From Ascoidea rubescens DSM 1968 (lineage: Eukaryota > Ascomycota > Saccharomycetes > Ascoideales > Ascoideaceae), in assembly GCF_001661345.1 (NCBI RefSeq), contig NW_017962917.1:868001-932000 (forward strand): DNA of 64,000 bases. The letters are read 5' to 3'. The notes below the pieces were generated by a model. That model searched no databases and was not told the origin of the DNA. It saw only the letters and a list, made by a program, of their open reading frames with translations. Of this stretch, positions 1 to 10,202 are shown one piece after another (position 1 is the stretch's first letter; the number at the start of each line of letters is the position of its first letter). The translations under genes and the position numbers were made by a program.

Positions 1-2
1 TA

Positions 3-257
3 GATTTAATACTCGAAAATGTTTTAAAAAATATACTATGGAGCAATAGATGGTATCAGGATTTTTCAATGGACTCATTAATAATTTTAAAGCATATTTT
101 AAAAGATAATGATAAAGAATTTATCAGAAATAAAATTCGGTCGAAGTTTTTCAATGTAACTAATCAAATGAGTTCAGATACGTATAATATGTTTGCATTA
201 TTTGATAGGTATATAAAATGGATTGAAATCTTTGATAATCAAGATGAAAGTGATTAA
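3..257 (+). CDS. C-terminal end of an unidentified protein (truncated by the window edge)
   Basis: The frame is open from the left edge, so the first internal ATG at 69 is probably not the real start. What is visible is about 84 residues, rich in Asn, Asp, Ile and Lys, reading like the helical end of a larger protein (WSNRWYQDF, then a mixed-charge stretch, ending DNQDESD). No catalytic motif, membrane segment or known domain is recognisable. It is transcribed toward PHS1, and the two genes end 74 bp apart in a convergent arrangement. I do not recognise the gene. The continuous open frame and normal base composition make it likely to be real. Confidence 0.6.
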   Translation, partial: DLILENVLKNILWSNRWYQDFSMDSLIILKHILKDNDKEFIRNKIRSKFFNVTNQMSSDTYNMFALFDRYIKWIEIFDNQDESD

Positions 258-330
258 TAAACCAACTGATATTTCAGTGAATAAAATTTATTTCTGAAAG
301 TACTAAAATCAAAATGAAAAAGAAAAACTT

Positions 331-1014
331 TTAAAATTTCTTTTTTGAATATTCAACAGCAATTTTTTTCATAACTTTTTTTCTTTGTTTAAGCATATAG
401 GTATATAAAATGTACGAGCCAGGAATATAAGTTGCTAAACAAATTTTTAAAAACCAAGCGTATAATAGATGAATATTGGAAGTAGCATCGGTCAAACTAT
501 TATAAATAATTAAACATTCGCTTGAAATACCCATTGGATACAATACCAAAAACAAATTGTAGCGTAGAAAAGTTAAAAAAGTGGGAGGACTACCATTTGA
601 TTTGATGTTAATTGCATAATAGCTATATCTCACAATTTCAGTGATCGACCAAGCAGTGGATAAAGTGACATAATACCATTTGTAATTTGGTGGAGAATTG
701 GGTAGGACAGTGAAAATCCCAACTACAATCAACAATCTTGAAAAGACTTGAGCAATAGTGGTAAAAAGAGGAGCTCTAACGTTGCCCACAGCAGAATTGT
801 ATATTTCAACAATAGCTAAAGATTGGACTCCAATTAAGTACTTGTAAGTATTTTTAAATAAATCAGGTTGCTGATTAATCAAAATTCCTGGAAAAACATT
901 GAAAAAAAAAACGCCAGCCCACGAGATGGAGGAAACCAAATTGTAAAAATATATCCATACTGGTTGGGATCTTGATTTAACCTCTGAGCTAGTTGTAGAT
1001 TTGACAGAACTCAT
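331..1014 (-). CDS. PHS1: 3-hydroxyacyl-CoA dehydratase Phs1 (very-long-chain fatty acid elongation)
   Basis: ER multi-spanning enzyme that removes water from 3-hydroxyacyl-CoA, the third step of the very-long-chain fatty acid elongation cycle. The 227-residue product has the family's size and about six hydrophobic segments. The catalytic pair is visible as YPMGISSE, a Tyr and a Glu seven residues apart as in yeast Phs1 (Tyr149/Glu156), preceded by the conserved WSITEIVRYSYYA region. The C-terminus is Lys-rich (KKVMKK...YSKKKF), consistent with ER retention. The ATG at 1014 is the first in frame and gives MSSVKSTTSSEVKSRSQP, a soluble lead-in before the first membrane helix. A CACGTG site lies about 105 bp upstream. 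Confidence 0.93.
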   Translation of the reverse strand: MSSVKSTTSSEVKSRSQPVWIYFYNLVSSISWAGVFFFNVFPGILINQQPDLFKNTYKYLIGVQSLAIVEIYNSAVGNVRAPLFTTIAQVFSRLLIVVGIFTVLPNSPPNYKWYYVTLSTAWSITEIVRYSYYAINIKSNGSPPTFLTFLRYNLFLVLYPMGISSECLIIYNSLTDATSNIHLLYAWFLKICLATYIPGSYILYTYMLKQRKKVMKKIAVEYSKKKF

Positions 1015-1338
1015 TTTTTAGAAATTAACTTCGTTTGCTGATACTGATAATAGTAATTGGTTGGGTCAAAAATCTAATAAAGGAAACTGGTTGAAAATAC
1101 AGCTTTAAAAGCATTACTCACGTGAAATAGATAATATAGAATGCATGAAGCATGAAGACGCGCTGCATTGCATGCGTGACCTTTTTTCTTAAAAAGAAAA
1201 ATTAAGATAAAGCAAGAAAATATATTAAAATGCAAAAACAAAACCTATTGAGGAAATTTCAGTTATGAAAACAAAAAGGATATAAAAACAGAACGTCGAA
1301 AGTAGAAATAACAAAAATTTTGAAAACTAGAAAAAAAA

Positions 1339-3063
1339 CTAGGATAGGCTGTAAACACCACCCCATCTAGGAGCATTAAGGATAATAGCCATCAAAAGAC
1401 CAGAAACAAGACCAGCGCAAGGTAAGGTAAAAAGCCAGCCGAAGTAACACCAACCAACCATAATCCAGTTGACAGCATTCAAATCATTATTACATAAACC
1501 AACAAAAACAGTTGCACCAACAGCAGATTGGGTTGTAGAAACAGGGAGAGCTAATTGAGTAGCCATGACAACAGTAACAGCAGCACCTAATTCAATGGAG
1601 AAACCTCTAGATGGTGATTGCAAAATTAATCTGTTACCCAAGTTTCTCATAATATTATAACCGTAAGTCCATAAACCAATAGTCAAAGCAGCAGCGGCGT
1701 AACATAAAACCCAGACTGGAACATCAGCCTTGCTTGCAACAGTATTGGAAGTCCAGACTAAATAGACAGTAGCTAATGGACCAGCAGCATTTGAAACGTC
1801 ATTAGCACCATGAGCAAAAGACATGGTGGTGGCAGTGATGGCTTGTAAAATAGAGTATAAATATTCAACTTTGTTATTGTAGATTTTAGCTTTTGTGTGG
1901 ACTTTCTTTAAATTACCTGCCAATCTACTTTGAGAGTTAACTTGATCTGAAATGATATCTTGGTCAATACCATGAATGAAAATTAACCACAATAATTTTG
2001 GCCATTGTTTTGGATGTTTTAACATATTAAACCAAAGAGTTCTTGTTGGTATTTTTTCTTCCAAGTTTGAAGGACCGTCATTAACTGGTTGTAGGGCGAC
2101 TTCAATTTCTTTACCTTTGTTGGAAGTTTTATTTTCAATATCAGTGCTTACGGCTTCATCATGACTTGGAGTTAATTGTTCACTTGTAGTTTCATCGTAT
2201 CTTCTACCTTTATAATAATCAATAACTAATTCGTGTCCCTCTGGCATTGGGGGGATGTTGTCAGTTGATTTGAACCAGTAGATTGGACCTTTAACAATAT
2301 CATATTTTCTTAAGGTCCAGTCTTCATGAACTAACTTTCTTCTGAAATATGGGTAGAAAACAAGCATGTAAATAGCAAAAGCACAACCACCAACACCAAA
2401 AATGGCACCAATAATAGTGCTGTTTGGTAATTCATCCAAGTTTAATTTTGGACTTCCCTTCCAAACAATCAACATGGTCAAGATTGAAAAAGTAATAAAG
2501 ACTAACACAGGAACATACATCAAACCATTTCTAACATCGTGCTTTCTTTCAAGAACAAAGTATTTGGACGTCAAAAAGGCAATCGAAGCAAAACCACCAG
2601 CGACACAAGGCGAAATAAACCAAGAAGCAGCAATCTTAGCAAAACCTTCCCAACCCCAATGAACATCAATACCTGCAGCAACACCAGCACCAATAATACC
2701 ACCAACAATGGAATGAGTGGTTGAAACAGGTAAACCAATAGAAGTAGCAAGAGTCAACCACAAAGAGGAACCAACAATTGCACAACACATTGCCAACATT
2801 AACACAGCGGGAGTTTCATTGAAATCTTCCACATCGATAATTTTAGATCTGATAGTTTCAGAGACTCTTGAACCAGCTAAAACTGCTCCTAAAAATTCAG
2901 AAAGGCCTGCTAAAATCATAGCCTGAGGATAGGTCAACGAACGAGAGGAAACAGAAGATGCAAAGGAATTGGCGACATCATTGGCACCAATATTCCATGC
3001 ATCTAAAAATGCGAAAATCATCGTAATCGCGAAGATGTAATCAAAATCATGAAGATTAGCCAT
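1339..3063 (-). CDS. PHO89: Na+/phosphate cotransporter Pho89 (PiT family)
   Basis: Plasma-membrane sodium-coupled phosphate importer of the PiT family. The 574 residues show the duplicated PiT signature, GANDVANSFA near the N-terminus and GANDVSNAAGPLA in the C-terminal half, each followed by a GLPVSTTHS- or ALPVSTTQS-type motif. These two membrane halves are joined by a long hydrophilic cytosolic loop (roughly residues 255-370) rich in Ser, Thr and Glu. The length equals what I recall for S. cerevisiae Pho89. In-frame CTG codons are very rare here, as expected for a strongly expressed gene. The upstream 1.5 kb is long and may hold phosphate-responsive control: an AACGTG (reverse CACGTT, a weaker Pho4-type site) lies near 3873. 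That regulation is inferred from S. cerevisiae. Confidence 0.95.
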   Translation of the reverse strand: MANLHDFDYIFAITMIFAFLDAWNIGANDVANSFASSVSSRSLTYPQAMILAGLSEFLGAVLAGSRVSETIRSKIIDVEDFNETPAVLMLAMCCAIVGSSLWLTLATSIGLPVSTTHSIVGGIIGAGVAAGIDVHWGWEGFAKIAASWFISPCVAGGFASIAFLTSKYFVLERKHDVRNGLMYVPVLVFITFSILTMLIVWKGSPKLNLDELPNSTIIGAIFGVGGCAFAIYMLVFYPYFRRKLVHEDWTLRKYDIVKGPIYWFKSTDNIPPMPEGHELVIDYYKGRRYDETTSEQLTPSHDEAVSTDIENKTSNKGKEIEVALQPVNDGPSNLEEKIPTRTLWFNMLKHPKQWPKLLWLIFIHGIDQDIISDQVNSQSRLAGNLKKVHTKAKIYNNKVEYLYSILQAITATTMSFAHGANDVSNAAGPLATVYLVWTSNTVASKADVPVWVLCYAAAALTIGLWTYGYNIMRNLGNRLILQSPSRGFSIELGAAVTVVMATQLALPVSTTQSAVGATVFVGLCNNDLNAVNWIMVGWCYFGWLFTLPCAGLVSGLLMAIILNAPRWGGVYSLS

Positions 3064-4639
3064 TTTGAAACTTTGATTATTGTTTTTATTTGTTTTTTTT
3101 AGTTGTTTTCTTTATTTTTCCTTTCTTTTTTGGTTTCGATAATTAATGTGAATCAAGAAAAGCGTAAAATCTGAATTTTGTTTGCAGAATTTAGTAAACA
3201 AAACTGATCTGGCTTGATACTCAATAAGACTAACAGAAAGGGACTTACGATGAGAAATGGCTAGAATATATATGATTTCATTTTACTACGATAATTTTTT
3301 CATGATATCAAAACACCATAGAAAACCCTTAGGGGAAAAAGAAACAACCACCTTTTCAGCTCACAAGTATCTGGATTTCTAAATCCAGTATTTCATAGGC
3401 CAGGTGGACGTCAAAAACAATAAAAAGCTTTGCGGACTAAAACCTCGTGGGATCGATTGCCAAGCTTTTTAAAAAAACATGTAGTAATAATTAGTTGATT
3501 TTTTCTCCAAAATTTCCAAAACGCCAACTCTCCAGCCTTACCCGTTGCTTTTTTGGGCCAGCAAACAGATCTCGCACTAGACAAAAAAAGGAATGTCCAA
3601 ACCAAATAGCAATCCGATAAATGCTATAGGGTCGTGCGAATAGAGTCTGAATAAAGTATGCTTCTATGGTGATTTTTCTAAAGAACATGCAAAAAACTAT
3701 CTTCCAGTGCAGCAAACATATAGGGCTCTTTGGCGTTTTCCCCATCAAACGCAGTAAGGCTGGGTGTGAGCAACTTCCAGTTGAGGTTTGTGTGGCAGTG
3801 CAATTGCCGAAAAAGGACAGTATCAGCATGCGACCGTCGGTGCACCACCACAATCAAAGTCTGGGCAATAAACGTGGTGCATGGAGATGCATGAATCTCA
3901 GTTTTTTATTTCCACATGTTTGCGCACCGCTGCTGATTGGGTGAAAAGCATGCAGCCGATCCTCCATAAGTTTGTTTATGTCTCAAGATAATTAAGATTT
4001 CTAGCTTGATCTCTTGAAGATACCAAAACAAGTTTGTTACAATTTTTTTCTCCATTCCCAATTTTTACAATTTCCTTCAGTTTTTTTTTTATTTGGATCA
4101 AAAGGCTGATGATTTTGTTGATTTATAGAAGCTGGTCTTGTGATATAATCTTTTTTACCTGCCAAAATTTTTACTATTGTTTATACATTAATTCATGTCA
4201 ATGAGAGTGTTCTATTATTATCAGAAAAGCTTGCTCTAAAGCACCGAAAATTTCCGAGAGAAATTATAAAAACCATCGATAAGGATCGCTTTCTAAACTT
4301 GTTTAAGCTTTTCAATGTTTAAGCATAATCATGTACTTGCATTGACATGCAGAGTCGATTAATCGAAATCTTTGTATATTCAATAAAAAATTCCATTTAT
4401 TTATCTACAAATACAAAAAAACCAATATAATTTACACAATTTATATATAATGGCAAGTACCCAGATCGGTTTGCAATTTTTCTGCAAACAAGCATACTTC
4501 CACTTAACCATCCAAGAGATCTCAAAACAATAATTGGAATATAACTAAACACTATAAGACAATTTACAAAAAAAAATATTATTTCATAAAGATAATCATA
4601 AAAACATAAATCTCATAAAGAAATCAATCCAAGACTTTT
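3064..4639. other. Intergenic region upstream of PHO89
   Basis: About 1.6 kb without a convincing gene. Short frames exist (up to 120 residues on the minus strand at 3491-3853) but they have Cys/Phe/Trp-heavy composition, overlap frames on both strands and show no recognisable domain. GC content rises around 3700-3950 and falls to strongly AT-rich toward 4600. Likely contents are the PHO89 promoter on the left and the 3' flank of the MPM1-like gene on the right. Confidence 0.5.
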
Positions 4640-5617
4640 TTATTCTCTGTCACTCGAGTTCCAAAACCAAGAGTGTGAATTTTTGGATGGTAGTTTTTTT
4701 GTATTTTCAAATATTTGTGGCTCGGACCCATCATTGGGAATAACCTTTCTAGTTTCTTTGATTTCAGATGTACCATCTTCAAACCATTTCTCGATTTTGG
4801 TAAAGTTTTCAATAGAACCATCTTCTTTAGTTGTAGAAGAAAATGAAGATGAAGATCCAACTACTTTTTTGCCCGATTCATTTATCTTATTTATATCAGT
4901 TTTTTCGATTGAAGAATTTGAATTTTTATCCAATCCGTAAAATTCTTTGAATTTAGTTTGAGCTTCCAATCTTCTTTTTTCTCTTTCTTGTTTATCAACT
5001 TCCGCCATATGCAATCGCCAATCCAAGTATTTTGTATAGTCTTGAAAAAACTTGTACTTGTTATTGTCATAAGTATTAGACAAAACGTCCTCTTTAGACA
5101 CCGCAAACTCGGTTTCGGGAATTATGGCCTTGGGAAACAAACATCTCCAAACCCCCTTTTCATCCCAAACTGATAATCCACTTTTCTCCTTGCAAACATT
5201 ATAAATGTTGGTTGAAGGAATCGGATAGGCCCATAGCCCCAAATTGTTACCACCTTCTTTGAATCGTTTGAAAAAGGGAAATGGTCTTTTAAATCCAAGA
5301 TTAGAACAACCACTTTGGTCATTATCAGAATCTTGAAAGGATCCAGAACTAAAACTAAAATCTTTGTCGAAAAATGTCGATCTCATTGAATTAGCTTGAT
5401 CCAAAATATCATCCATAAATCCAAATGATTTTCCCAAAATATCAGAGGTGACATCAGTTGCAATACTACTGGCAGATCCAAATACTTTTTTCAATGATTT
5501 CTCGGCATCCTTCAAGCTCTCATAGAATTCATCCTCTCCAAACTCATTGGAGTTTGGAGAAGGATCATAAACATCAATTTCAGAGTCTTTTTTGTCCTTT
5601 CCAGAAAAAAATCCCAT
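4640..5617 (-). CDS. MPM1: Mpm1-like mitochondrial membrane protein
   Basis: Predicted protein of 325 residues starting at the ATG at 5617 (MGFFSGKDKKD); the open frame extends further upstream only through a non-ATG codon. It is hydrophilic and acidic with Ser-rich blocks. A conserved-looking central motif, WDEKGVWRCLFPKAIIP (residues around 170-190), and a Thr/Glu/Lys-rich C-terminal section with TKIEKWFEDGTSEI recall the fungal Mpm1 (mitochondrial peculiar membrane protein) family, whose molecular function is unknown. A Gly at position 2 followed by hydrophobic and Ser residues could allow N-myristoylation; this is inference. No transmembrane helix is obvious. The family assignment is from memory of motif layout and is moderate; the existence of the gene is well supported by length and codon use. 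Confidence 0.55.
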   Translation of the reverse strand: MGFFSGKDKKDSEIDVYDPSPNSNEFGEDEFYESLKDAEKSLKKVFGSASSIATDVTSDILGKSFGFMDDILDQANSMRSTFFDKDFSFSSGSFQDSDNDQSGCSNLGFKRPFPFFKRFKEGGNNLGLWAYPIPSTNIYNVCKEKSGLSVWDEKGVWRCLFPKAIIPETEFAVSKEDVLSNTYDNNKYKFFQDYTKYLDWRLHMAEVDKQEREKRRLEAQTKFKEFYGLDKNSNSSIEKTDINKINESGKKVVGSSSSFSSTTKEDGSIENFTKIEKWFEDGTSEIKETRKVIPNDGSEPQIFENTKKLPSKNSHSWFWNSSDRE

Positions 5618-5860
5618 TTTATTTTGCTTCAATATTTGCAAATAGATAAATAATAAATATAATAATAAATATAATAAATAAAATAAAATAAAAAACAGAC
5701 AAATACTATACTATAGAAGTAAATTATCACCAGTTTGCCACACTGTTAAATCAAAGTCCTAACAATAATAAAGAATTTTCTCGAAAATCATGTGATAATT
5801 GCAACTAAAACCATCTCTTCTTATCAACAAGCAACTAAAAAAGAGCTGCAAAAATTTTAT

Positions 5861-6253
5861 TCAAAACTCATCATCTTCCTCATGAAAAAACGTACCGAAA
5901 GTGATAATGGTCAAGTAAACCAAAAAACCACCCCCCATACTCATCAACATTGCATTGCGTGTAATTAACAATGAATGGTACAACATCAAAGGCAACGCCA
6001 AACCACTCAATACAAGAAAACCTGTTAAGAATTTCCCAAAATCTGGCACTGATGAAGTACTCTCATTCATAAAATCATTGTTATCTAGCTTTCCAAAAAC
6101 TGCATTGGGTATGGGGGCTACCAAAAATATACCAATAACACTCAATGGCCTCCAGTTATTATAAACAGCACAACTCAATACGATCAAGAGAAATCCAAAT
6201 GCCAAAATTATAGATAGGCATATTATTTTGGACAAGGGGTTTATTGTTATCAT
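5861..6253 (-). CDS. VPS55: Vps55 / LEPROT family endosomal membrane protein
   Basis: Small four-helix membrane protein of late endosomes that acts with Vps68 in endosome-to-vacuole transport. The 130 residues contain four hydrophobic segments and the family's central motif region: NNWRPLSVIGIFLVAPIPNAV is typical of Vps55/OB-RGRP proteins. A variable linker (DNNDFMNESTSSVPDFGKF) separates helices 2 and 3, and the tail is acidic (HEEDDEF). Length is slightly below the roughly 140 residues of the S. cerevisiae protein. The ATG at 6253 starts directly before the first helix, as in the family. Confidence 0.92.
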   Translation of the reverse strand: MITINPLSKIICLSIILAFGFLLIVLSCAVYNNWRPLSVIGIFLVAPIPNAVFGKLDNNDFMNESTSSVPDFGKFLTGFLVLSGLALPLMLYHSLLITRNAMLMSMGGGFLVYLTIITFGTFFHEEDDEF

Positions 6254-6833
6254 TTTGGGGTCTGGAAATACTATTATTAGTGTTCGACTGACAGATTGAA
6301 GATTAATTGTAAAGAGTACAGCTCTTAAGTGATTTGCACAGCTCCAAATGAAGACAATTTAAGTTTCAAAAACAAAATTCTGTTTTCAAAGCTTTTCACG
6401 GGATTCGAACACATGTCCCGGCAGTCTCCTATTGGCTTTTTGGTGGGCATAAGATATAATACAGAGTGAATAAACAAATATATCAACAGATAAATGAAGA
6501 ACTCTTTGGCTACTTTTATTCAAATGACAAGAGAACATGCTGAGCTGAACGCGTAGTATTTTCCTTTCTACATTATGGTGTGGAGCCCAAATAAAACAAA
6601 TAATATATTAACACTAAAATACATATTTAAATTTGCAATAAAATATAATTGTTAAAAAAATTAATATTAGATAATTTAAGTGTCTTTTATCCAGTAAATA
6701 AATCAAATTTTAGTTCTCATAAAAAGGTTTTTTTGTCACGCAGCTAATAAAAATCTGTATCACAAAATATTGAAGATCCTAATTCTTTTTGCTATTTCCA
6801 ATTTATGAAGGAAAATGAGAAGTGAAAAAAAAA
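6254..6833. other. Intergenic region between VPS55 and a zinc-cluster gene
   Basis: About 580 bp, increasingly AT-rich to the right. It would hold the VPS55 promoter and the 3' flank of the regulator gene. A stretch at 6396-6421 resembles the T-arm of a tRNA on the minus strand (TTCGAAT flanked by partly complementary bases), but no acceptor or anticodon arm can be matched, so no tRNA is called. Confidence 0.4.
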
Positions 6834-9800
6834 TTAGCTAATACTCTCCAGCTCTCGATTAAACTTGTAAAAGAAAAGCTTCTTCCAATTATCAAAATTT
6901 TCTGTAATTTGAAAATTTTTAGCAACCTCCTTTATATTGAAATCCTGATTCCAAGTTTGTTCAGAGTGCCTAAAGATCTCTGCTTTATCAGTGTAAAATC
7001 TTCTAGCTGTCTCTTTATTAGATAAATCATTTTGCAAGCCAGTTATTTGAAATGTATTTTTCTTTTCATATTCATTAAGATCAGGACAATAGTCGATTAT
7101 TGGAATCGTGCCACTCTCATTGATTGTAAAATCAGTTTCAATCAAGTATCTTTCCACATCAAATTCCTCGTCTCCATTTTCAATTTCTTTTTGATTATAG
7201 TAATCGTATGTGTACTGTATTTCATCGTTATCATCTCTAATGCTTAAGTTGTTTAAGTCATATAATAACTCGTTGGTAAAATTTAGTTCATTGGAGCTAG
7301 TTATCTTGAGATATAAATTTTCATTAATATCAAGAAGACCATTTCGTTGTTTAATATATTTAACTCTTCCTTTAATTCCTTTTATATGTGGATAATTTTG
7401 TGGTCTGATTTTCCTCTTTTTAAATTCTAATATTTCTGTTTCGTTGATATTTATTTTTTTTGAGCTAAATTTTTTTTTTTTTGAAAGAGAGGTGGTATCA
7501 GAAATAGAATATGATTTATTAACTTTTATACCGCCTGTTAATAAGTGGGTTCTAGCTGAATAAAAAATTGATAATCTTAAACAATAAATAGCATGAAGCT
7601 TCAAATTAATGATATCATTATCATCAAGCAAAGCATTATTAACTACTTTGACTCTCAAATTATGAATTTTTTCAAGTATATCATCTTCATTTTTATAATT
7701 AACATTTATAAAACCATCATATAGATGGCAATTGTATGGATATAGCATTATATGCGAAGTCATAAAATCGGTGTAAAAGAGATAGGAAACTTCTGGAAAA
7801 ATATTATATAATAGATTTGCAAGCATATACCAGTAATTATAGAATATAACTTCAATAAATTCTGTAATGTTTTTATTGCTGTTGATAATGTCTAAGCTAA
7901 TTTCACGCCTTATTTGAATATAAGAATCATTATTTACTAAAAATGATAAATTAAAGATTTCAGGGGGTAAAATTTGAAACCAGTTACTTAATATTAGATA
8001 GTAAACGCCGGTAGGCAATTCTATTATATATTTATCACTTTTTCTTTGAGAAACATCAATTAGATTATTAAGATACTGAAGCAATTTTTCTGTTTGATAA
8101 ATAAATTTGAAAAATTTGAATTTTAAGCGTAGTGATAATACATTTGATTCTAGATTAAAACATTTTAGTAATATAGTTTTAAATTCAGACAATTTTTGGC
8201 AAATTTCGATTAAGACTTTGTAACTTGTTGGTTTAATATAAAGTCTGGTAATTAACGAAAAGACTCCTTGAGTATAAAACTTCGGGGCGATGCTTAGAGC
8301 AATTTGAGGATTAAATAAATACTTAAATACCAATTCAATATTAGAAGAATTCAAATTTAGATTGAAACCAAATATACCATTGTCTTGTTGCTGAGATTGT
8401 GTGTTTGAATTTGGAGATTGTGTGTTTGAATTTGGAGATTGTGTGTTTGAATTTGGAGATTGTGTGTTTGAGGGATATCTTGGTTGAGTCATATCAATGT
8501 CCAGTTCACTGTCATTTACGTTGCTTGGAGTGTTGTTATTAGAGCTATAGGAAGTTAATTCTAATGGAAAATAATTCATATCGACATTTGAAGGAAAAAT
8601 TGTTTTAAAAAATTCATAAAGATCATCAGCACTTTTTTGGTCTTTATTATTGATTTTAACATTTTGTCGATGCCAATTTTCAACAACGCCTAGTAAACCA
8701 TTGCTATTTGTATAAGCCCAACTGAATGGAAAAGTGTTGTTATTTTCGCTATTATCAGACATGTTGAATTGGTTTAGAAAATAGAAACATCTGTGGTTTG
8801 TTAAAGTCCAGCATGATATGATGTCTTCAAAGGCTTTATTTGCATAAGATTTCAAGTAATTTATGGTGGATTGAATAGATTGATTTGAATAACGATCAGA
8901 TAGAATGATTAAATCAGCCAAAGTTTTTGAAGTAATTTTTTGAATGATTGTGAATTTTTCGATTGGTTCTTCTTGCAAGTAGTCATTAGTTGAAGACGAG
9001 TTGGACTCTACCATGTATTGAGCAAAGCAATCGCATAGAGTGTAGTTATTTTTTAATTGGATTATTATATAATCAATGGCTAGGGAAATAAGGATATTGA
9101 ATGCTAACTCATATGAGTCGTATTTTATTTCTATTTTGTTTTCTTGATTTTGATTATTTTGATTATAATTTTGGTTATTATTTTCATAATTCAAAGTTTT
9201 AATTAAAACAGTATCTAGACAGTAAAAGCAAATGAATCTAAAGAACCCACCTAAGCTAGGTTCACTGAGTGCGACAGCTCTATTGAAGCCAGTTGTTGTA
9301 TGATTTTTTGAAAAGTTCAATTGGAAGTGATCTTCAGGGTATTTTATTAGTTTGAAGGAGTATTTTTTTTTAACAATGGTAGATGTGCTTTCTGATGGTT
9401 GAAGTGTTTGAATTGTGGAAGAATTCTGACTTATTTTCATCGAGATTGGAACGCTTTTAATTGAAGATGAAATAGTTGCAAAATCTGTGTTGCTGCTTGA
9501 GAAATAAGGTTCTTTTGTACCCAGAGTTCCGATGGTTTCGTTTGACTCCTTTCCAGTTATTTGAGTGCCTAAAGGGTCTTCTATAAATTGAAAATTTAAT
9601 TTGTCCTTTCCTTTATTATTACTATTATTATCATTAGTTTTGTTGTTATCGTTATTTTTGTCATTTTTGCGAAGATCTTTATTCCCATAGGTGGGATTAT
9701 GGAGAATTTTTTGGTTTTCCATGTTCATATTAATAAAAATATTGTCATTTCCATCACCATCACCATCACCATCATTTTTATTTTGGATTTTATTAGCAGA

Positions 9801-10202
9801 CATAACGGTTGTGTTATTATCGAAGCTAGTAGTGGTATTAGCAATATTGAAATTCTGGCTAGCAAAAGTGATGTTATTTCTATTATTGTTACTATTGTCA
9901 GATAGAGGATTATTGCTGATAAAGATGGTATTTTTTTTGAAATTATAATCATCGATTTGAGCTTGAGTGTAATCGCAATAGGAGCATCTCAATAGCTGAT
10001 CATGGGGAATCGTTTTGGATATTTTTTTCTTATTGTTGTTGTATCTTTGACACTTCAAGCATTCTGGAAAGGTCTCATCACACTTGATTCTTCTTTCTTT
10101 GCACTGCTTGCAACCAAGTTTTGAATTAGTATGCTTTTTTCTTTTTTGAGCTTTATTGGAAACTCTAAAGGACGAGTACAATGAAGAAGAGGAACCAGAC
10201 AT
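6834..10202 (-). CDS. Zn(II)2Cys6 fungal transcription factor, Asn-rich, function unknown
   Basis: A 1122-residue regulator with an N-terminal binuclear zinc cluster at about residues 30-75. Cys spacing is C-x2-C-x6-C-x6-C-x2-C, then an unusually long 21-residue loop before the sixth Cys (RCSYC). It is preceded by KKHTNSKLGC, a basic start seen in several Zn2Cys6 families. After a long Asn/Asp/Ser-rich linker with simple repeats (GDGDGDG, and a TQSPNSN heptad repeated three times), a middle and C-terminal region of about 700 residues is rich in Ile, Leu, Asn and Phe and resembles the variable regulatory domain of such factors. It probably binds CGG-type half sites. It is divergent from FAD2, with 847 bp between start codons, but I see no evidence that it controls FAD2. 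I cannot name an orthologue. Confidence 0.85.
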   Translation of the reverse strand: MSGSSSSLYSSFRVSNKAQKRKKHTNSKLGCKQCKERRIKCDETFPECLKCQRYNNNKKKISKTIPHDQLLRCSYCDYTQAQIDDYNFKKNTIFISNNPLSDNSNNNRNNITFASQNFNIANTTTSFDNNTTVMSANKIQNKNDGDGDGDGNDNIFINMNMENQKILHNPTYGNKDLRKNDKNNDNNKTNDNNSNNKGKDKLNFQFIEDPLGTQITGKESNETIGTLGTKEPYFSSSNTDFATISSSIKSVPISMKISQNSSTIQTLQPSESTSTIVKKKYSFKLIKYPEDHFQLNFSKNHTTTGFNRAVALSEPSLGGFFRFICFYCLDTVLIKTLNYENNNQNYNQNNQNQENKIEIKYDSYELAFNILISLAIDYIIIQLKNNYTLCDCFAQYMVESNSSSTNDYLQEEPIEKFTIIQKITSKTLADLIILSDRYSNQSIQSTINYLKSYANKAFEDIISCWTLTNHRCFYFLNQFNMSDNSENNNTFPFSWAYTNSNGLLGVVENWHRQNVKINNKDQKSADDLYEFFKTIFPSNVDMNYFPLELTSYSSNNNTPSNVNDSELDIDMTQPRYPSNTQSPNSNTQSPNSNTQSPNSNTQSQQQDNGIFGFNLNLNSSNIELVFKYLFNPQIALSIAPKFYTQGVFSLITRLYIKPTSYKVLIEICQKLSEFKTILLKCFNLESNVLSLRLKFKFFKFIYQTEKLLQYLNNLIDVSQRKSDKYIIELPTGVYYLILSNWFQILPPEIFNLSFLVNNDSYIQIRREISLDIINSNKNITEFIEVIFYNYWYMLANLLYNIFPEVSYLFYTDFMTSHIMLYPYNCHLYDGFINVNYKNEDDILEKIHNLRVKVVNNALLDDNDIINLKLHAIYCLRLSIFYSARTHLLTGGIKVNKSYSISDTTSLSKKKKFSSKKININETEILEFKKRKIRPQNYPHIKGIKGRVKYIKQRNGLLDINENLYLKITSSNELNFTNELLYDLNNLSIRDDNDEIQYTYDYYNQKEIENGDEEFDVERYLIETDFTINESGTIPIIDYCPDLNEYEKKNTFQITGLQNDLSNKETARRFYTDKAEIFRHSEQTWNQDFNIKEVAKNFQITENFDNWKKLFFYKFNRELESIS
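8394..8470. repeat. 21-bp tandem repeat inside the zinc-cluster gene
   Basis: Three nearly perfect copies of a 21-bp unit (core TTTGAATTTGGAGATTGTGT on the plus strand) encode three NTQSPNS heptads in the Asn-rich linker. Such in-frame minisatellites commonly vary in copy number between strains. Confidence 0.85.

Noticed and set aside
3491-3853. 120-residue minus-strand frame upstream of PHO89
   Set aside because: No domain, odd composition and overlapping frames on the other strand; it reads as chance in promoter DNA.
6396-6421. T-arm-like TTCGAAT motif on the minus strand
   Set aside because: Only one arm is recognisable; no matching acceptor, D or anticodon arm is found at the right distance, and stem pairing is imperfect.
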